This document shows positions 24,983 through 33,883 of a stretch of 33,883 nucleotides of DNA, piece by piece. Within the stretch, counting starts at the first letter, position 1. Each line of letters begins with the position of its first letter. The position numbers and the translations under genes are program-made. Source of the stretch: an uncultured Bacteroidota bacterium (GTDB taxonomy: Bacteria > Bacteroidota > Bacteroidia > Flavobacteriales > Flavobacteriaceae); NCBI GenBank assembly GCA_903838055.1, contig CAILWV010000076.1, positions 1-33,883 of the forward strand. The letters are read 5' to 3'. The notes beneath the pieces were generated by a model, which made no database searches, had not been told where the DNA came from, and was given only the letters and a program-made list of their open reading frames with translations.

Positions 24983-25033
24983 CTATAATTATATATTTAA
25001 CTTTAATGTTAAAAATAAAACTTTAATAAATAA

Positions 25034-25348
25034 TTAAGCTTGGCCTGTTGGACCAAAATTTAATGGAATTACAGGTTGTTCAGAATCTTTTATTTCGCCA
25101 TGAGCTTGTTCGAATCTGTGGATATTTTCTCCTAGCGCTTTCAACAAACGTTTAGCATGTTGTGGTGTTAGAATAATTCTCGACTTCACTTTCGATTTAG
25201 GCACACCTGGCATAATAGCAACAAAATCTAATACAAATTCAGATGGTGAATGGTTGATAATTGCCAAGTTAGAATAAATTCCTTCAGCAACTTTCTCATC
25301 CAATTCAATATTAATTTGTCCTGCTTGAGGTTGATCGTTATCGCTCAT
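25034..25348 (-). CDS. DUF3467 family protein, co-transcribed with rpoC
   Basis: 104-aa soluble protein of the DUF3467 family; molecular function unknown. The conserved core reads INIELDEKVAEGIYSNLA, then HSPSEFVLDFVAIMPG, then KSRIILTPQHAKRLLKAL, followed by an acidic and polar tail with a proline-rich end (QPVIPLNFGPTG). The alternating pattern suggests a small beta-alpha fold of about 85 residues. Its ATG lies 2 nt after the rpoC stop, and the operon terminator comes right after it, so it is made with RNA polymerase. That placement suggests a job linked to transcription or to polymerase assembly, which is inference. No signal peptide or membrane helix. Confidence 0.85.
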   Translation of the reverse strand: MSDNDQPQAGQINIELDEKVAEGIYSNLAIINHSPSEFVLDFVAIMPGVPKSKVKSRIILTPQHAKRLLKALGENIHRFEQAHGEIKDSEQPVIPLNFGPTGQA

Positions 25349-25350
25349 AA

Positions 25351-28300
25351 TTAATAAATATATTCTTCTTTACTAGCCATAATATCATTGTAATCTTCTT
25401 TAGAACCTACAATAATATCATCATAATCTCTCATACCTGTTCCTGCAGGAATTCTATGACCTACAATAACATTTTCTTTAAGACCTTCTAGAGTATCCAC
25501 TTTACCAGCAACTGCTGCTTCATTTAATACTTTAGTTGTTTCTTGGAAAGATGCTGCCGAAATAAACGATTTAGTTTGAAGCGATGCTCTAGTAATACCT
25601 TGTAATACCGGAGTTGCAGTGGCCGTAATAACATCACGAGCAACAACTAAATTTTTATCATTACGTTTCAACAACGAATTTTCATCTCTAAGAACTCTTG
25701 GAGAAACAATTTGACCTGGTTTAAGTGCATCAGAATCTCCAGCATCTTCAACAACTTTCATTCCGTACAACTTATCGTTTTCAAGAATAAAATCAGAAGT
25801 ATGGATTAATTGTTCTTCTAAGAATAAAGTATCTCCTGGATCTTCCACTCTTACTTTACGCATCATTTGACGAATTACAACCTCAAAGTGTTTGTCATTA
25901 ATTTTTACACCTTGAAGACGGTATACCTCTTGAATTTCATTAACTAAATACTGTTGAACAGCAGATGGCCCTTGAATTCTTAAAATATCTTCAGGAGTAA
26001 TTGCTCCATCAGATAAAGGCACCCCAGCTTTTACGAAGTCATTTTCTTGAACTAAGATCTGACTAGATAATTTTACTAGGTATTTTTTAATTTCTCCAAA
26101 TTTAGATTCGATGATGATTTCGCGGTTACCTCTTTTGATTTTACCAAAAGAAACTACTCCATCAATCTCAGAAACCACAGCCGGATTAGAAGGATTACGC
26201 GCTTCTAAAAGCTCTGTAATTCTTGGTAAACCTCCTGTAATATCACCAGCTTTAGAAGAACGACGAGGAATTTTAACAAGAATTTTACCTGCTTTAATTT
26301 TCTCTCCATTTTCTACCATAAGGTGAGCACCCACAGGTAAATTGTAAGAACGAATTAATTCTCCGTCTTTACCATAAACCAATAATGTTGGGATTAATTT
26401 TTTATTTCTTCCTTCAGAAATTACTTTTTCTTGGAAACCTGTTTGCTCATCAATTTCAACCATGAATGATTGTCCTTGCTCTAAGTCTTCATAAGCAATT
26501 TTTCCAGTAAATTCAGAAACAATAACCCCATTATATGGATCCCATTTACAGATAGCAGCGCCTTTTTCAACAACATCGCCATCTTTTACATTTATTACAG
26601 AACCGTAAGGAATGTAATGTGTACTTAACAGAATTCCTGTTTTAACATCAATTAATTTTAATTCAGTAGAACGAGAAACAACGATATTTACTTTGTTACC
26701 TTCAGCATCTTCACCAATAACAGTTTTTAAATCATCAATTTCTAGTTTACCTCCAAATCTAGCTACTACACCTGATTCTTCAGAAACTCCACCCGCAACC
26801 CCACCAACGTGGAATGTTCTAAGTGTTAACTGTGTTCCTGGCTCTCCAATAGACTGTGCAGCAATAACACCAACAGCTTCTCCTTTTTGAGTCATTTTTC
26901 CAGTAGCTAAGTTTCTTCCGTAACATTTAGCACAAATTCCTTTTTTAGCCTCACAAACTAGTGGAGAACGAACTTCTACTTTTTCAATAGGAGATTCTTC
27001 TATCACTTTAACAGTAGCTTCGGTAATTTGTTCACCAGCATGAATAATAACTTTAGAATCAAGAGGATTAATAACATCTTGCAATGCTACACGTCCTAAA
27101 ATTCTTTCTCCTAAAGTTTCAACAATTTCTTCATTTTTCTTTAAAGCCGAAACTTCAATTCCTCTTAAAGTACCACAATCTACTGAGTTTACAATAACGT
27201 CTTGAGAAACATCATGTAATCTACGAGTTAAGTATCCAGCATCGGCAGTTTTAAGAGCCGTATCCGCTAGACCTTTACGCGCACCGTGCGTAGAAATGAA
27301 ATATTCTAAGATAGAAAGACCTTCTTTAAAGTTAGAAAGAATAGGGTTTTCAATAATTTCACCACCACCAGCAGTTGATTTTTTAGGCTTAGCCATCAAA
27401 CCACGCATACCTGTTAACTGACGAATTTGTTCTTTAGAACCCCTCGCTCCAGAATCAAGCATCATGTACACTGAGTTGAAACCTTGTTGGTCTTCTCTAA
27501 TGTTTTTCATTGCTAATTCTGTTAATTGTGCATTTGCAGAAGTCCAAATATCAATAACTTGGTTGTAACGTTCGTTATTGGTAATAAGTCCCATGTTATA
27601 GTTTAAGGATATACCTTCAACTTGTTCTCTAGCATCTGCTATTAATTTAGTTTTTTGTTCTGGAATTCTAATATCTCCTAATGAGAAGGATAAACCACCT
27701 TTAAAGGCAAATTTATACCCCATATTTTTCATTTCATCAAGGAAAGCAGCAGTAGTAGGAACATCAGTTACCGACAAGATTTTTCCAATAATATCACGTA
27801 AAGATTTTTTAGTCAATACTTCATTAATATATCCAGCTGCTTCAGGAACTACTTCATTAAATAATACTCTACCGGCAGTAGTTTGAATAATTTTGAATAC
27901 TTGTTCTCCAGTTTCATTAAAATCTTTCGCTCTAATTCTAACACGAGCATTCAATTCTAATCTACCTTCATTCAAAGCAATATTTACTTCTTCTGCAGAA
28001 TAGAAAGTCAAATCTTGACCTAAAATTGGGTGCTCAGGAGTAGACAAACGTTCTTTGGTCATATAATAAAGACCAAGTACCATGTCTTGAGAAGGTACGG
28101 TAATTGGCGCACCGTTAGCAGGATTCAAGATATTGTGAGAAGCCAACATTAATAATTGTGCTTCCAAAATAGCTTCTGGTCCTAGCGGCAAGTGAACTGC
28201 CATTTGATCCCCATCAAAATCCGCATTAAATGCAGTACATACTAAAGGGTGCAATTGGATTGCTTTTCCTTCAATTAATTTTGGTTGGAATGCTTGAATA

Positions 28301-29655
28301 CCTAGTCTGTGCAAAGTAGGAGCACGATTCAGTAATATTGGGTGACCTTTAATTACATTTTCAAGGATATCCCAAACTACTGGTTCTTTTTTGTCTATTA
28401 TTTTCTTTGCAGATTTTACTGTTTTAACAATTCCTCTTTCGATTAATTTACGAATAACGAATGGTTTGTATAATTCTGCAGCCATATCTTTAGGGATACC
28501 ACATTCGAACAATTTCATTTCTGGTCCAACAACAATTACCGAACGAGCAGAATAATCCACACGTTTTCCAAGCAAGTTTTGACGGAAACGACCTTGTTTT
28601 CCTTTTAGTGAATCGGATAAAGATTTTAATGGTCTATTAGATTCTGTTTTAACAGCAGAAGCTTTACGAGTATTATCAAAAAGTGAATCAACAGATTCTT
28701 GTAACATACGTTTTTCGTTTCTTAAGATAACTTCAGGAGCTTTAATCTCCATTAATCTTTTCAAACGATTATTACGAATAATTACTCTTCTATACAAGTC
28801 ATTCAAATCGGAAGTTGCAAAACGACCACCATCTAGTGGCACTAACGGACGCAATTCTGGTGGAATAACAGGCACTACTTTCATAATCATCCACTCTGGA
28901 CGATTTTCTCTATTGATATTAGAATCTCTAAAAGACTCAACAACTTGAAGTCTTTTTAATGCTTCTGTTTTTCTTTGTTTAGATGTTTCATTGTTTGCAC
29001 TATGTCTTAATTCATAAGAAAGTGCATCTAAATCAGTTCTAGCCAATAAATCCATAATACATTCTGCTCCCATTTTGGCAACAAATTTATTAGGATCAAA
29101 ATCGTCTAAATATTGATTATCTGCTGGAAGAGTATCTAAAATATTCAAATATTCTTCTTCAGTTAAAAAGTCTAAACGTTGTAATGATTCTCCTTCAGCA
29201 TTTGTAGCAATACCTGCTTGAATTACTACGTATCTTTCGTAGTAAATAATCATATCTAATTTCTTAGATGGTAATCCAAGTATGTATCCAATTTTATTTG
29301 GAAGAGAACGGAAATACCAAATATGAGCAATTGGCACAACAAGATTGATGTGACCTACTCTGTCTCTACGTACTTTTTTCTCAGTTACTTCAACTCCACA
29401 ACGGTCACAAACGATTCCTTTATATCGGATTCTTTTATATTTACCACAAGCACATTCAAAATCTTTTACTGGACCGAAAATTCGTTCGCAAAAAAGACCA
29501 TCACGTTCTGGTTTGTGAGTTCTGTAATTAATTGTTTCTGGTTTTAAAACCTCTCCTCTTGACTCAGCTAAAATTGACTCAGGAGAAGCTAGACCAATTG
29601 AGATTTTTTCAAATCTCTTAGGCGCATTTTTATCTTTGTTTCTATTATTCATCAT
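25351..29655 (-). CDS. rpoC: DNA-directed RNA polymerase subunit beta'
   Basis: Largest core subunit of RNA polymerase, 1434 aa, the usual length in Flavobacteriaceae. Visible: the N-terminal zinc ribbon ([16 protein letters not shown], then DRCG; about residues 68-88); the catalytic [12 protein letters not shown] with three Mg-binding aspartates (about 477-488); the rudder and bridge-helix region; the trigger loop [16 protein letters not shown]; and the second zinc site [14 protein letters not shown]. Two consecutive ATGs at the start (MMNNRN) are equally possible. It follows rpoB after a 249-nt gap that holds two hairpins and no visible promoter, and it precedes DUF3467 by 2 nt. Confidence 0.98.
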   Translation of the reverse strand: MMNNRNKDKNAPKRFEKISIGLASPESILAESRGEVLKPETINYRTHKPERDGLFCERIFGPVKDFECACGKYKRIRYKGIVCDRCGVEVTEKKVRRDRVGHINLVVPIAHIWYFRSLPNKIGYILGLPSKKLDMIIYYERYVVIQAGIATNAEGESLQRLDFLTEEEYLNILDTLPADNQYLDDFDPNKFVAKMGAECIMDLLARTDLDALSYELRHSANNETSKQRKTEALKRLQVVESFRDSNINRENRPEWMIMKVVPVIPPELRPLVPLDGGRFATSDLNDLYRRVIIRNNRLKRLMEIKAPEVILRNEKRMLQESVDSLFDNTRKASAVKTESNRPLKSLSDSLKGKQGRFRQNLLGKRVDYSARSVIVVGPEMKLFECGIPKDMAAELYKPFVIRKLIERGIVKTVKSAKKIIDKKEPVVWDILENVIKGHPILLNRAPTLHRLGIQAFQPKLIEGKAIQLHPLVCTAFNADFDGDQMAVHLPLGPEAILEAQLLMLASHNILNPANGAPITVPSQDMVLGLYYMTKERLSTPEHPILGQDLTFYSAEEVNIALNEGRLELNARVRIRAKDFNETGEQVFKIIQTTAGRVLFNEVVPEAAGYINEVLTKKSLRDIIGKILSVTDVPTTAAFLDEMKNMGYKFAFKGGLSFSLGDIRIPEQKTKLIADAREQVEGISLNYNMGLITNNERYNQVIDIWTSANAQLTELAMKNIREDQQGFNSVYMMLDSGARGSKEQIRQLTGMRGLMAKPKKSTAGGGEIIENPILSNFKEGLSILEYFISTHGARKGLADTALKTADAGYLTRRLHDVSQDVIVNSVDCGTLRGIEVSALKKNEEIVETLGERILGRVALQDVINPLDSKVIIHAGEQITEATVKVIEESPIEKVEVRSPLVCEAKKGICAKCYGRNLATGKMTQKGEAVGVIAAQSIGEPGTQLTLRTFHVGGVAGGVSEESGVVARFGGKLEIDDLKTVIGEDAEGNKVNIVVSRSTELKLIDVKTGILLSTHYIPYGSVINVKDGDVVEKGAAICKWDPYNGVIVSEFTGKIAYEDLEQGQSFMVEIDEQTGFQEKVISEGRNKKLIPTLLVYGKDGELIRSYNLPVGAHLMVENGEKIKAGKILVKIPRRSSKAGDITGGLPRITELLEARNPSNPAVVSEIDGVVSFGKIKRGNREIIIESKFGEIKKYLVKLSSQILVQENDFVKAGVPLSDGAITPEDILRIQGPSAVQQYLVNEIQEVYRLQGVKINDKHFEVVIRQMMRKVRVEDPGDTLFLEEQLIHTSDFILENDKLYGMKVVEDAGDSDALKPGQIVSPRVLRDENSLLKRNDKNLVVARDVITATATPVLQGITRASLQTKSFISAASFQETTKVLNEAAVAGKVDTLEGLKENVIVGHRIPAGTGMRDYDDIIVGSKEDYNDIMASKEEYIY

Positions 29656-29751
29656 AGTTTTTACTATTGATTTATTTGCAATTAAAAATTGATTTTAGTT
29701 TTACGATATTTTCTTATTATCCTTAAAACTATTACCTCGAGTTACTTCTCT

Positions 29752-29774
29752 AAACTTCAAACTTTTTTTGAAGT
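29752..29774. repeat. Short hairpin with 7-bp units in the rpoB-rpoC spacer
   Basis: A perfect 8-bp inverted repeat (ACTTCAAA at 29754-29761 with TTTGAAGT at 29767-29774) has a 5-nt loop. The left side is built of the heptamers AAACTTC and AAACTTT. It lies in the untranslated spacer about 100 nt before the rpoC start. Confidence 0.6.
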
Positions 29775-29846
29775 GCTAATTATATAAGTCTATATAAAAA
29801 ATCGGAACGGTTTACGGGTATAAATCCTGAAAACTAATTATAATTT

Positions 29847-29897
29847 GTTTAAAGTTTAAAGTTTCAGGTTATAAAATTTAAACCTGAAACTTTAAAC
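29847..29897. repeat. Palindromic 7-bp repeat array directly after the rpoB stop
   Basis: The left arm has heptamers GTTTAAA, GTTTAAA, GTTTCAG, and the right arm, read on the minus strand, has GTTTAAA, GTTTCAG, GTTTAAA. The core is a perfect 17-bp inverted repeat (29854-29870 with 29881-29897) with a 10-nt loop. It begins 7 nt after the rpoB stop on the transcribed strand. No T tract follows, so a plain terminator is unlikely; RNA stabilisation or processing between rpoB and rpoC is possible. Confidence 0.8.
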
Positions 29898-29904
29898 AAA
29901 TAAA

Positions 29905-32900
29905 CTATTCTTCTAATCGAATGTCTAAACCAAGACCTTTCAATTCATGCATTAATACATTGAATGATTCTGGTAATCCTGGTTCTGGCATAGTTTCACC
30001 CTTAACGATAGCTTCGTAAGTTTTGGCTCTACCAATTACATCATCAGATTTTACTGTTAAGATTTCACGTAAAGTACTAGATGCTCCATAAGCTTCTAAT
30101 GCCCAAACCTCCATCTCTCCAAAACGTTGACCTCCAAATTGAGCTTTACCTCCAAGTGGTTGTTGTGTGATAAGTGAGTACGGTCCGATAGAACGTGCGT
30201 GCATCTTATCATCAACCATGTGTCCAAGTTTCAACATATAGATTACACCAACTGTTGCTGCTTGGTGGAAACGTTCTCCTGTTCCTCCATCATATAAATA
30301 AGTATGACCAAATCTTGGGATTCCTGCTTCGTCAGTTAGTTCATTAATTTGGTCTAAAGTAGCACCATCAAAGATTGGCGTTGCATATTTTCTACCTAAT
30401 TTTTGACCGGCCCAACCAAGAACAGTTTCATAAATTTGACCGATGTTCATACGAGAAGGTACACCAAGTGGATTCAACACGATATCAACTGGAGTTCCAT
30501 CTTCAAGGAAAGGCATATCTTCATGACGAACGATACGAGCAACAATACCTTTGTTACCGTGACGTCCCGCCATTTTATCCCCTACTTTCAATTTACGTTT
30601 TTTAGCGATGTATACTTTAGCTAGTTTCAAAATTCCTGCTGGCAATTCATCTCCAACAGTAATAGTGAATTTCTCTCTACGTAATGCACCTTGCAAATCG
30701 TTTAATTTGATTTTGTAGTTATGTATTAAGTCATTTACCAAACGGTTAGTGTCTTCATCTGCAACCCATTGTCCTTTAGTTAAGTGAGCAAAATCTTCAA
30801 CAGCATAAAGCATTTTTTGGGTGTATTTTTTACCTTTTGGCAATACTTCTTCACCCAAATCATTCATTACTCCTTGCGAAGTTTTTCCGTTTACAATCAA
30901 AAATAATTTTTCAATTAATTTCTCTTTTAAATCGACAAATTTAGTTTCAAATTCCATTTCTAAAGCAGTCAAATCGTCTTTGTCTTTTGTACGCTTACGT
31001 TTATCTTTTACTGCTCTTGCAAATAATTTTTTATCTAAAACTACACCATGTAAAGAAGGAGAAGCTTTTAATGAAGCATCTTTAACATCACCAGCTTTAT
31101 CACCGAAGATTGCACGAAGCAATTTCTCTTCTGGCGTAGGATCTGATTCTCCTTTTGGAGTAATTTTACCGATAAGAATGTCGCCAGGTTTAACTTCAGC
31201 TCCAATTCTAATCATTCCATTTTCATCTAAATCTTTAGTAGCTTCTTCAGAAACGTTAGGAATATCGTTAGTCAACTCTTCGTTTCCTAATTTAGTATCT
31301 CTAACTTCTAAAGAATAATCATCTACGTGAATAGAGGTGAAAATATCATCACGAACTACTTTTTCAGAGATAACGATTGCATCCTCGAAATTGTATCCTT
31401 TCCATGGCATAAATGCAACTTTAAGGTTTCTACCGATTGCTAATTCTCCGTTTTGAGTAGCATATCCTTCACAAAGTACTTGACCTAATTGAACTCTATC
31501 GCCTTTTCTTACAATTGGCTTTAAGTTAATAGAGGTACTTTGATTCGTTTTTCTAAATTTAATTAATTGGTATGTTTTTTCATCTGGTTCAAAACTTACC
31601 ATTCTTTCTTCTTCGGTTCTATCGTATTTGATGGTAATTTTATTAGCATCTACATACTCAACAGTTCCATTTCCTTCAGCATTAATTAATACTCTAGAAT
31701 CAGATGCCACTTGACGCTCTAACCCTGTTCCTACAATTGGTGCTTCTGGACGTAATAAAGGTACTGCTTGTCGCATCATGTTAGATCCCATCAAGGCTCT
31801 ATTCGCATCATCATGTTCCAAGAATGGAATTAATGAAGCAGAAATAGAAGCAATTTGATTAGGTGCTACGTCGGTATAATGAACAGCAGATGGATCTACT
31901 ACTGGAAAATCACCTTCTTCACGGGCAATAACTTTATCCGCAGTAATTTTACCATTAGCATCCATTTCAATGTTTGCTTGAGCAATCATTTTACCTTCTT
32001 CTTCTTCAGCACTTAAATATACTGGAGTAGAAACTAAATCAACAACACCATTATTAACTTTACGGTATGGAGTTTCGATGAATCCCATTCCGTTAACTTT
32101 AGCGTATACCCCAAGAGAGGATATCAATCCAATGTTTGGTCCCTCAGGAGTTTCAATTGGACATAATCTTCCGTAGTGCGTATAGTGAACGTCACGTACC
32201 TCAAATCCTGCTCTTTCTCTAGAAAGTCCACCTGGCCCTAGGGCAGATAATCTTCTTTTGTGTGTAATCTCCGCTAATGGATTGGTTTGATCCATAAATT
32301 GAGACAACTGGTTAGTACCAAAGAAAGAGTTGATAACTGATGATAATGTTTTAGCATTAATCAAATCAATTGGTGTAAACACCTCGTTATCTCTAACGTT
32401 CATTCTCTCACGAATAGTTCTAGCCATACGAGCTAAACCAACACCAAATTGTTGTGAAAGTTGTTCTCCAACAGTTCTTACACGACGGTTAGACAAGTGG
32501 TCAATATCATCAATATCTGCTTTTGCATTAATTAATTCAATCAAATATTTTATGATAGTAATGATATCCTCTTTAGTTAAAACTTGTTTTTCCATTGGAA
32601 TATCAAGATTTAACTTTTTGTTCATTCTATAACGACCTACTTCACCTAAGTTGTAACGTTGATCAGAGAAGAATAATTTATCAATAATACCACGAGCAGT
32701 TTCTTCATCAGGCGGTTCTGCATTACGCAATTGTCTGTAGATATGCTCAACGGCTTCTTTTTCAGAGTTTGTTGGATCTTTTTGTAAAGTATTATGGATA
32801 ATTGCATAATCAACTTGATTATTATCCTCTTTGTGTAACAAGATCACTTTTACATCAGCTTCAAGAATTTCTTCTACATTATCTTTATCTAATATAGTAT

Positions 32901-33717
32901 CTCTATCTAATATAATTTCGTTACGTTCAATAGAAACAACTTCGCCAGTATCCTCGTCAACGAAATCTTCGTGCCAAGTATTCAATACTCTTGCAGCTAA
33001 TTTTCTACCTACATATTTTTTTAGACCAGTTTTAGAAACTTTAATTTCTTCAGCAAGGTCAAATATTTCAAGGATATCCTTATCTCTTTCAAATCCAATA
33101 GCACGTAAAAGAGTGGTCACCGGTAATTTTTTCTTTCTATCAATATATGCATACATTACATTATTGATATCCGTTGCGAATTCTATCCAAGAACCTTTAA
33201 AAGGAATAACTCTTGCAGAATACAATTTAGTTCCATTAGCATGGAATGATTGACCAAAGAAAACTCCTGGAGAACGGTGCAATTGCGATACAACAACACG
33301 TTCAGCTCCATTTATTACAAATGTTCCGCTTGGGGTCATGTAAGGAATTGTTCCTAAATAAACGTCTTGAACTATCGTTTCGAAATCCTCATGTTCTGGA
33401 TCAGTACAATATAGTTTAAGACGTGCTTTTAGGGGCACACTGTAGGTCAAACCTCTTTCGATACACTCTTGTATAGTGTAACGTGGTGGATCAACAAAAT
33501 AATCAAGGAATTCTAATACAAATTGGTTTCTTGTATCAGTAATTGGAAAATTTTCCATGAAGGTATTATAAAGCCCTTCGTTGCCTCTTTCGTCAGATTT
33601 AGTTTCCAATTGGAAAAAATCTTTAAACGATTTAACCTGAACATCTAGAAAATCTGGATATTGAGGAATGTTTTTAGTTGAGGCAAAATTCAATCTTTCA
33701 GTCTGATTTGTAATCAT
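29905..33717 (-). CDS. rpoB: DNA-directed RNA polymerase subunit beta
   Basis: Second-largest core subunit of RNA polymerase, the rifampicin target. The ATG at 33717 ([13 protein letters not shown]) gives 1270 aa, the standard flavobacterial length. A 20-residue upstream extension from a TTG at 33777 is unlikely. The rifampicin region reads [16 protein letters not shown], then [16 protein letters not shown], with the residues matching E. coli Asp516, His526 and Ser531 all in the sensitive form. Also visible: [16 protein letters not shown] residues ([14 protein letters not shown]) and the C-terminal clamp [22 protein letters not shown]. The 166 bases to its right are gene-free, and rplL probably lies beyond the window. 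Confidence 0.98.
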   Translation of the reverse strand: MITNQTERLNFASTKNIPQYPDFLDVQVKSFKDFFQLETKSDERGNEGLYNTFMENFPITDTRNQFVLEFLDYFVDPPRYTIQECIERGLTYSVPLKARLKLYCTDPEHEDFETIVQDVYLGTIPYMTPSGTFVINGAERVVVSQLHRSPGVFFGQSFHANGTKLYSARVIPFKGSWIEFATDINNVMYAYIDRKKKLPVTTLLRAIGFERDKDILEIFDLAEEIKVSKTGLKKYVGRKLAARVLNTWHEDFVDEDTGEVVSIERNEIILDRDTILDKDNVEEILEADVKVILLHKEDNNQVDYAIIHNTLQKDPTNSEKEAVEHIYRQLRNAEPPDEETARGIIDKLFFSDQRYNLGEVGRYRMNKKLNLDIPMEKQVLTKEDIITIIKYLIELINAKADIDDIDHLSNRRVRTVGEQLSQQFGVGLARMARTIRERMNVRDNEVFTPIDLINAKTLSSVINSFFGTNQLSQFMDQTNPLAEITHKRRLSALGPGGLSRERAGFEVRDVHYTHYGRLCPIETPEGPNIGLISSLGVYAKVNGMGFIETPYRKVNNGVVDLVSTPVYLSAEEEEGKMIAQANIEMDANGKITADKVIAREEGDFPVVDPSAVHYTDVAPNQIASISASLIPFLEHDDANRALMGSNMMRQAVPLLRPEAPIVGTGLERQVASDSRVLINAEGNGTVEYVDANKITIKYDRTEEERMVSFEPDEKTYQLIKFRKTNQSTSINLKPIVRKGDRVQLGQVLCEGYATQNGELAIGRNLKVAFMPWKGYNFEDAIVISEKVVRDDIFTSIHVDDYSLEVRDTKLGNEELTNDIPNVSEEATKDLDENGMIRIGAEVKPGDILIGKITPKGESDPTPEEKLLRAIFGDKAGDVKDASLKASPSLHGVVLDKKLFARAVKDKRKRTKDKDDLTALEMEFETKFVDLKEKLIEKLFLIVNGKTSQGVMNDLGEEVLPKGKKYTQKMLYAVEDFAHLTKGQWVADEDTNRLVNDLIHNYKIKLNDLQGALRREKFTITVGDELPAGILKLAKVYIAKKRKLKVGDKMAGRHGNKGIVARIVRHEDMPFLEDGTPVDIVLNPLGVPSRMNIGQIYETVLGWAGQKLGRKYATPIFDGATLDQINELTDEAGIPRFGHTYLYDGGTGERFHQAATVGVIYMLKLGHMVDDKMHARSIGPYSLITQQPLGGKAQFGGQRFGEMEVWALEAYGASSTLREILTVKSDDVIGRAKTYEAIVKGETMPEPGLPESFNVLMHELKGLGLDIRLEE

Positions 33718-33883
33718 CAATGGACAAAATTTTGATTTAAAAAAAGTAATTTTTGTGTAAAAACACTGTTTATTCAATACTTTTCCTTTTTTTAATCAGC
33801 ACATCTTTAAAAATAAACCAGGAAAATTTGTTTATTTCTTTCATCGTATTGATTAAAATTTGTTCGTATTTTAAACTATTTAA

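Larger units (their letters stand above)
24721..25033. other. 313-bp gene-free region between the aconitase gene and the RNA-polymerase operon
   Basis: Very AT-rich. It contains the aconitase promoter box (24749-24756) on its left side and the terminator hairpin of the rpoB-rpoC-DUF3467 operon (24948-24982) on its right. Between them, about 24790-24945, I see no ORF, no repeat array and no convincing RNA structure. Confidence 0.7.

Noticed and set aside
29847..29897. Palindrome after rpoB read as a transcription terminator
   Set aside because: No T run follows the stem on the minus strand, the stem is AT-rich, and termination here would cut off rpoC.
30821..31318. 165-aa open frame on the plus strand
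   Set aside because: It lies wholly antisense within rpoB, and its residue make-up (Ser-, Phe- and Pro-rich) is typical of a shadow frame.
32831..33253. 140-aa open frame on the plus strand
   Set aside because: Antisense shadow inside rpoB, with low-complexity Ser/Thr/Leu composition and no family resemblance.
29905..33777. Longer 1290-aa form of RpoB
   Set aside because: The extension starts at a TTG and adds a Phe/Lys-rich segment absent from the family; [13 protein letters not shown] is the usual flavobacterial start.
33811..33837. Hairpin AAATAAAC/GTTTATTT upstream of rpoB
   Set aside because: The stem has only one G-C pair among eight and no T tract; it could be an attenuator after rplL but is too weak to call.
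1..33883. CRISPR arrays, tRNA or rRNA genes, insertion sequences, prophage genes
   Set aside because: All gaps between genes are 313 bp or less. None shows repeat-spacer structure, a tRNA cloverleaf, a transposase frame or phage gene content.

Overview
The window is AT-rich, compact chromosomal DNA from a member of the Bacteroidota, most likely Flavobacteriaceae and close to Flavobacterium. Evidence for this: an RpoB that starts [13 protein letters not shown], a Bacteroidota-style -7 box (TAnnTTTG) upstream of several genes, almost no Shine-Dalgarno sites, a mitochondrial-type aconitase, a long-form GAPDH, and a DUF3467 gene directly behind rpoC. The assignment rests on recognised protein families; no search was run.

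Layout, left to right. (1) 116-3319: the end of a polysaccharide export locus, with a Wza-like lipoprotein and a Wzc-like BY-kinase with a strikingly regular tyrosine tail. A bidirectional terminator closes it. (2) 3387-9379: mixed housekeeping genes, often convergent and nearly touching: miaE, a GT4-type glycosyltransferase, hisS, a MacB/FtsX-type permease, prmC and a GNAT acetyltransferase. (3) 9431-12072: ribD, an overlapping HAD phosphatase, a YigZ/IMPACT protein, and a convergent hotdog thioesterase. (4) 12073-14931: the dnaA region, with a perfect DnaA box upstream, followed by an LMW protein tyrosine phosphatase and an RsmI-like methylase that overlaps it by 1 nt. (5) 15064-19090, minus strand: a lysozyme-fold protein, then a tight dapF - GNAT - mltG - DUF2279 operon with a cell-wall theme. 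(6) 19370-22365: a DegP/HtrA-type protease and a 482-aa GAPDH, each with a clear terminator. (7) 22453-33717, minus strand: aconitase, then rpoB - rpoC - DUF3467, the distal end of the ribosomal-protein/RNA-polymerase operon. The upstream part of that operon (presumably rplL) lies beyond the right edge.

The window is overwhelmingly core genome. I found no CRISPR array, prophage, transposase, tRNA or rRNA gene, and no convincing unknown defence or biosynthetic system. The least ordinary signal is a set of short arrays with a 7-bp period, several in inverted pairs. Two lie inside the prmC reading frame, one covers the GNAT/prmC junction, one is in the hisS leader, and two form hairpins between rpoB and rpoC. 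A separate composite repeat lies between dapF and the DegP-like gene. Other points worth following are the DUF3467 protein tied to RNA polymerase, the Wzc Walker A' substitution and tail, a possibly leaderless ribD, and four genes with non-ATG starts.
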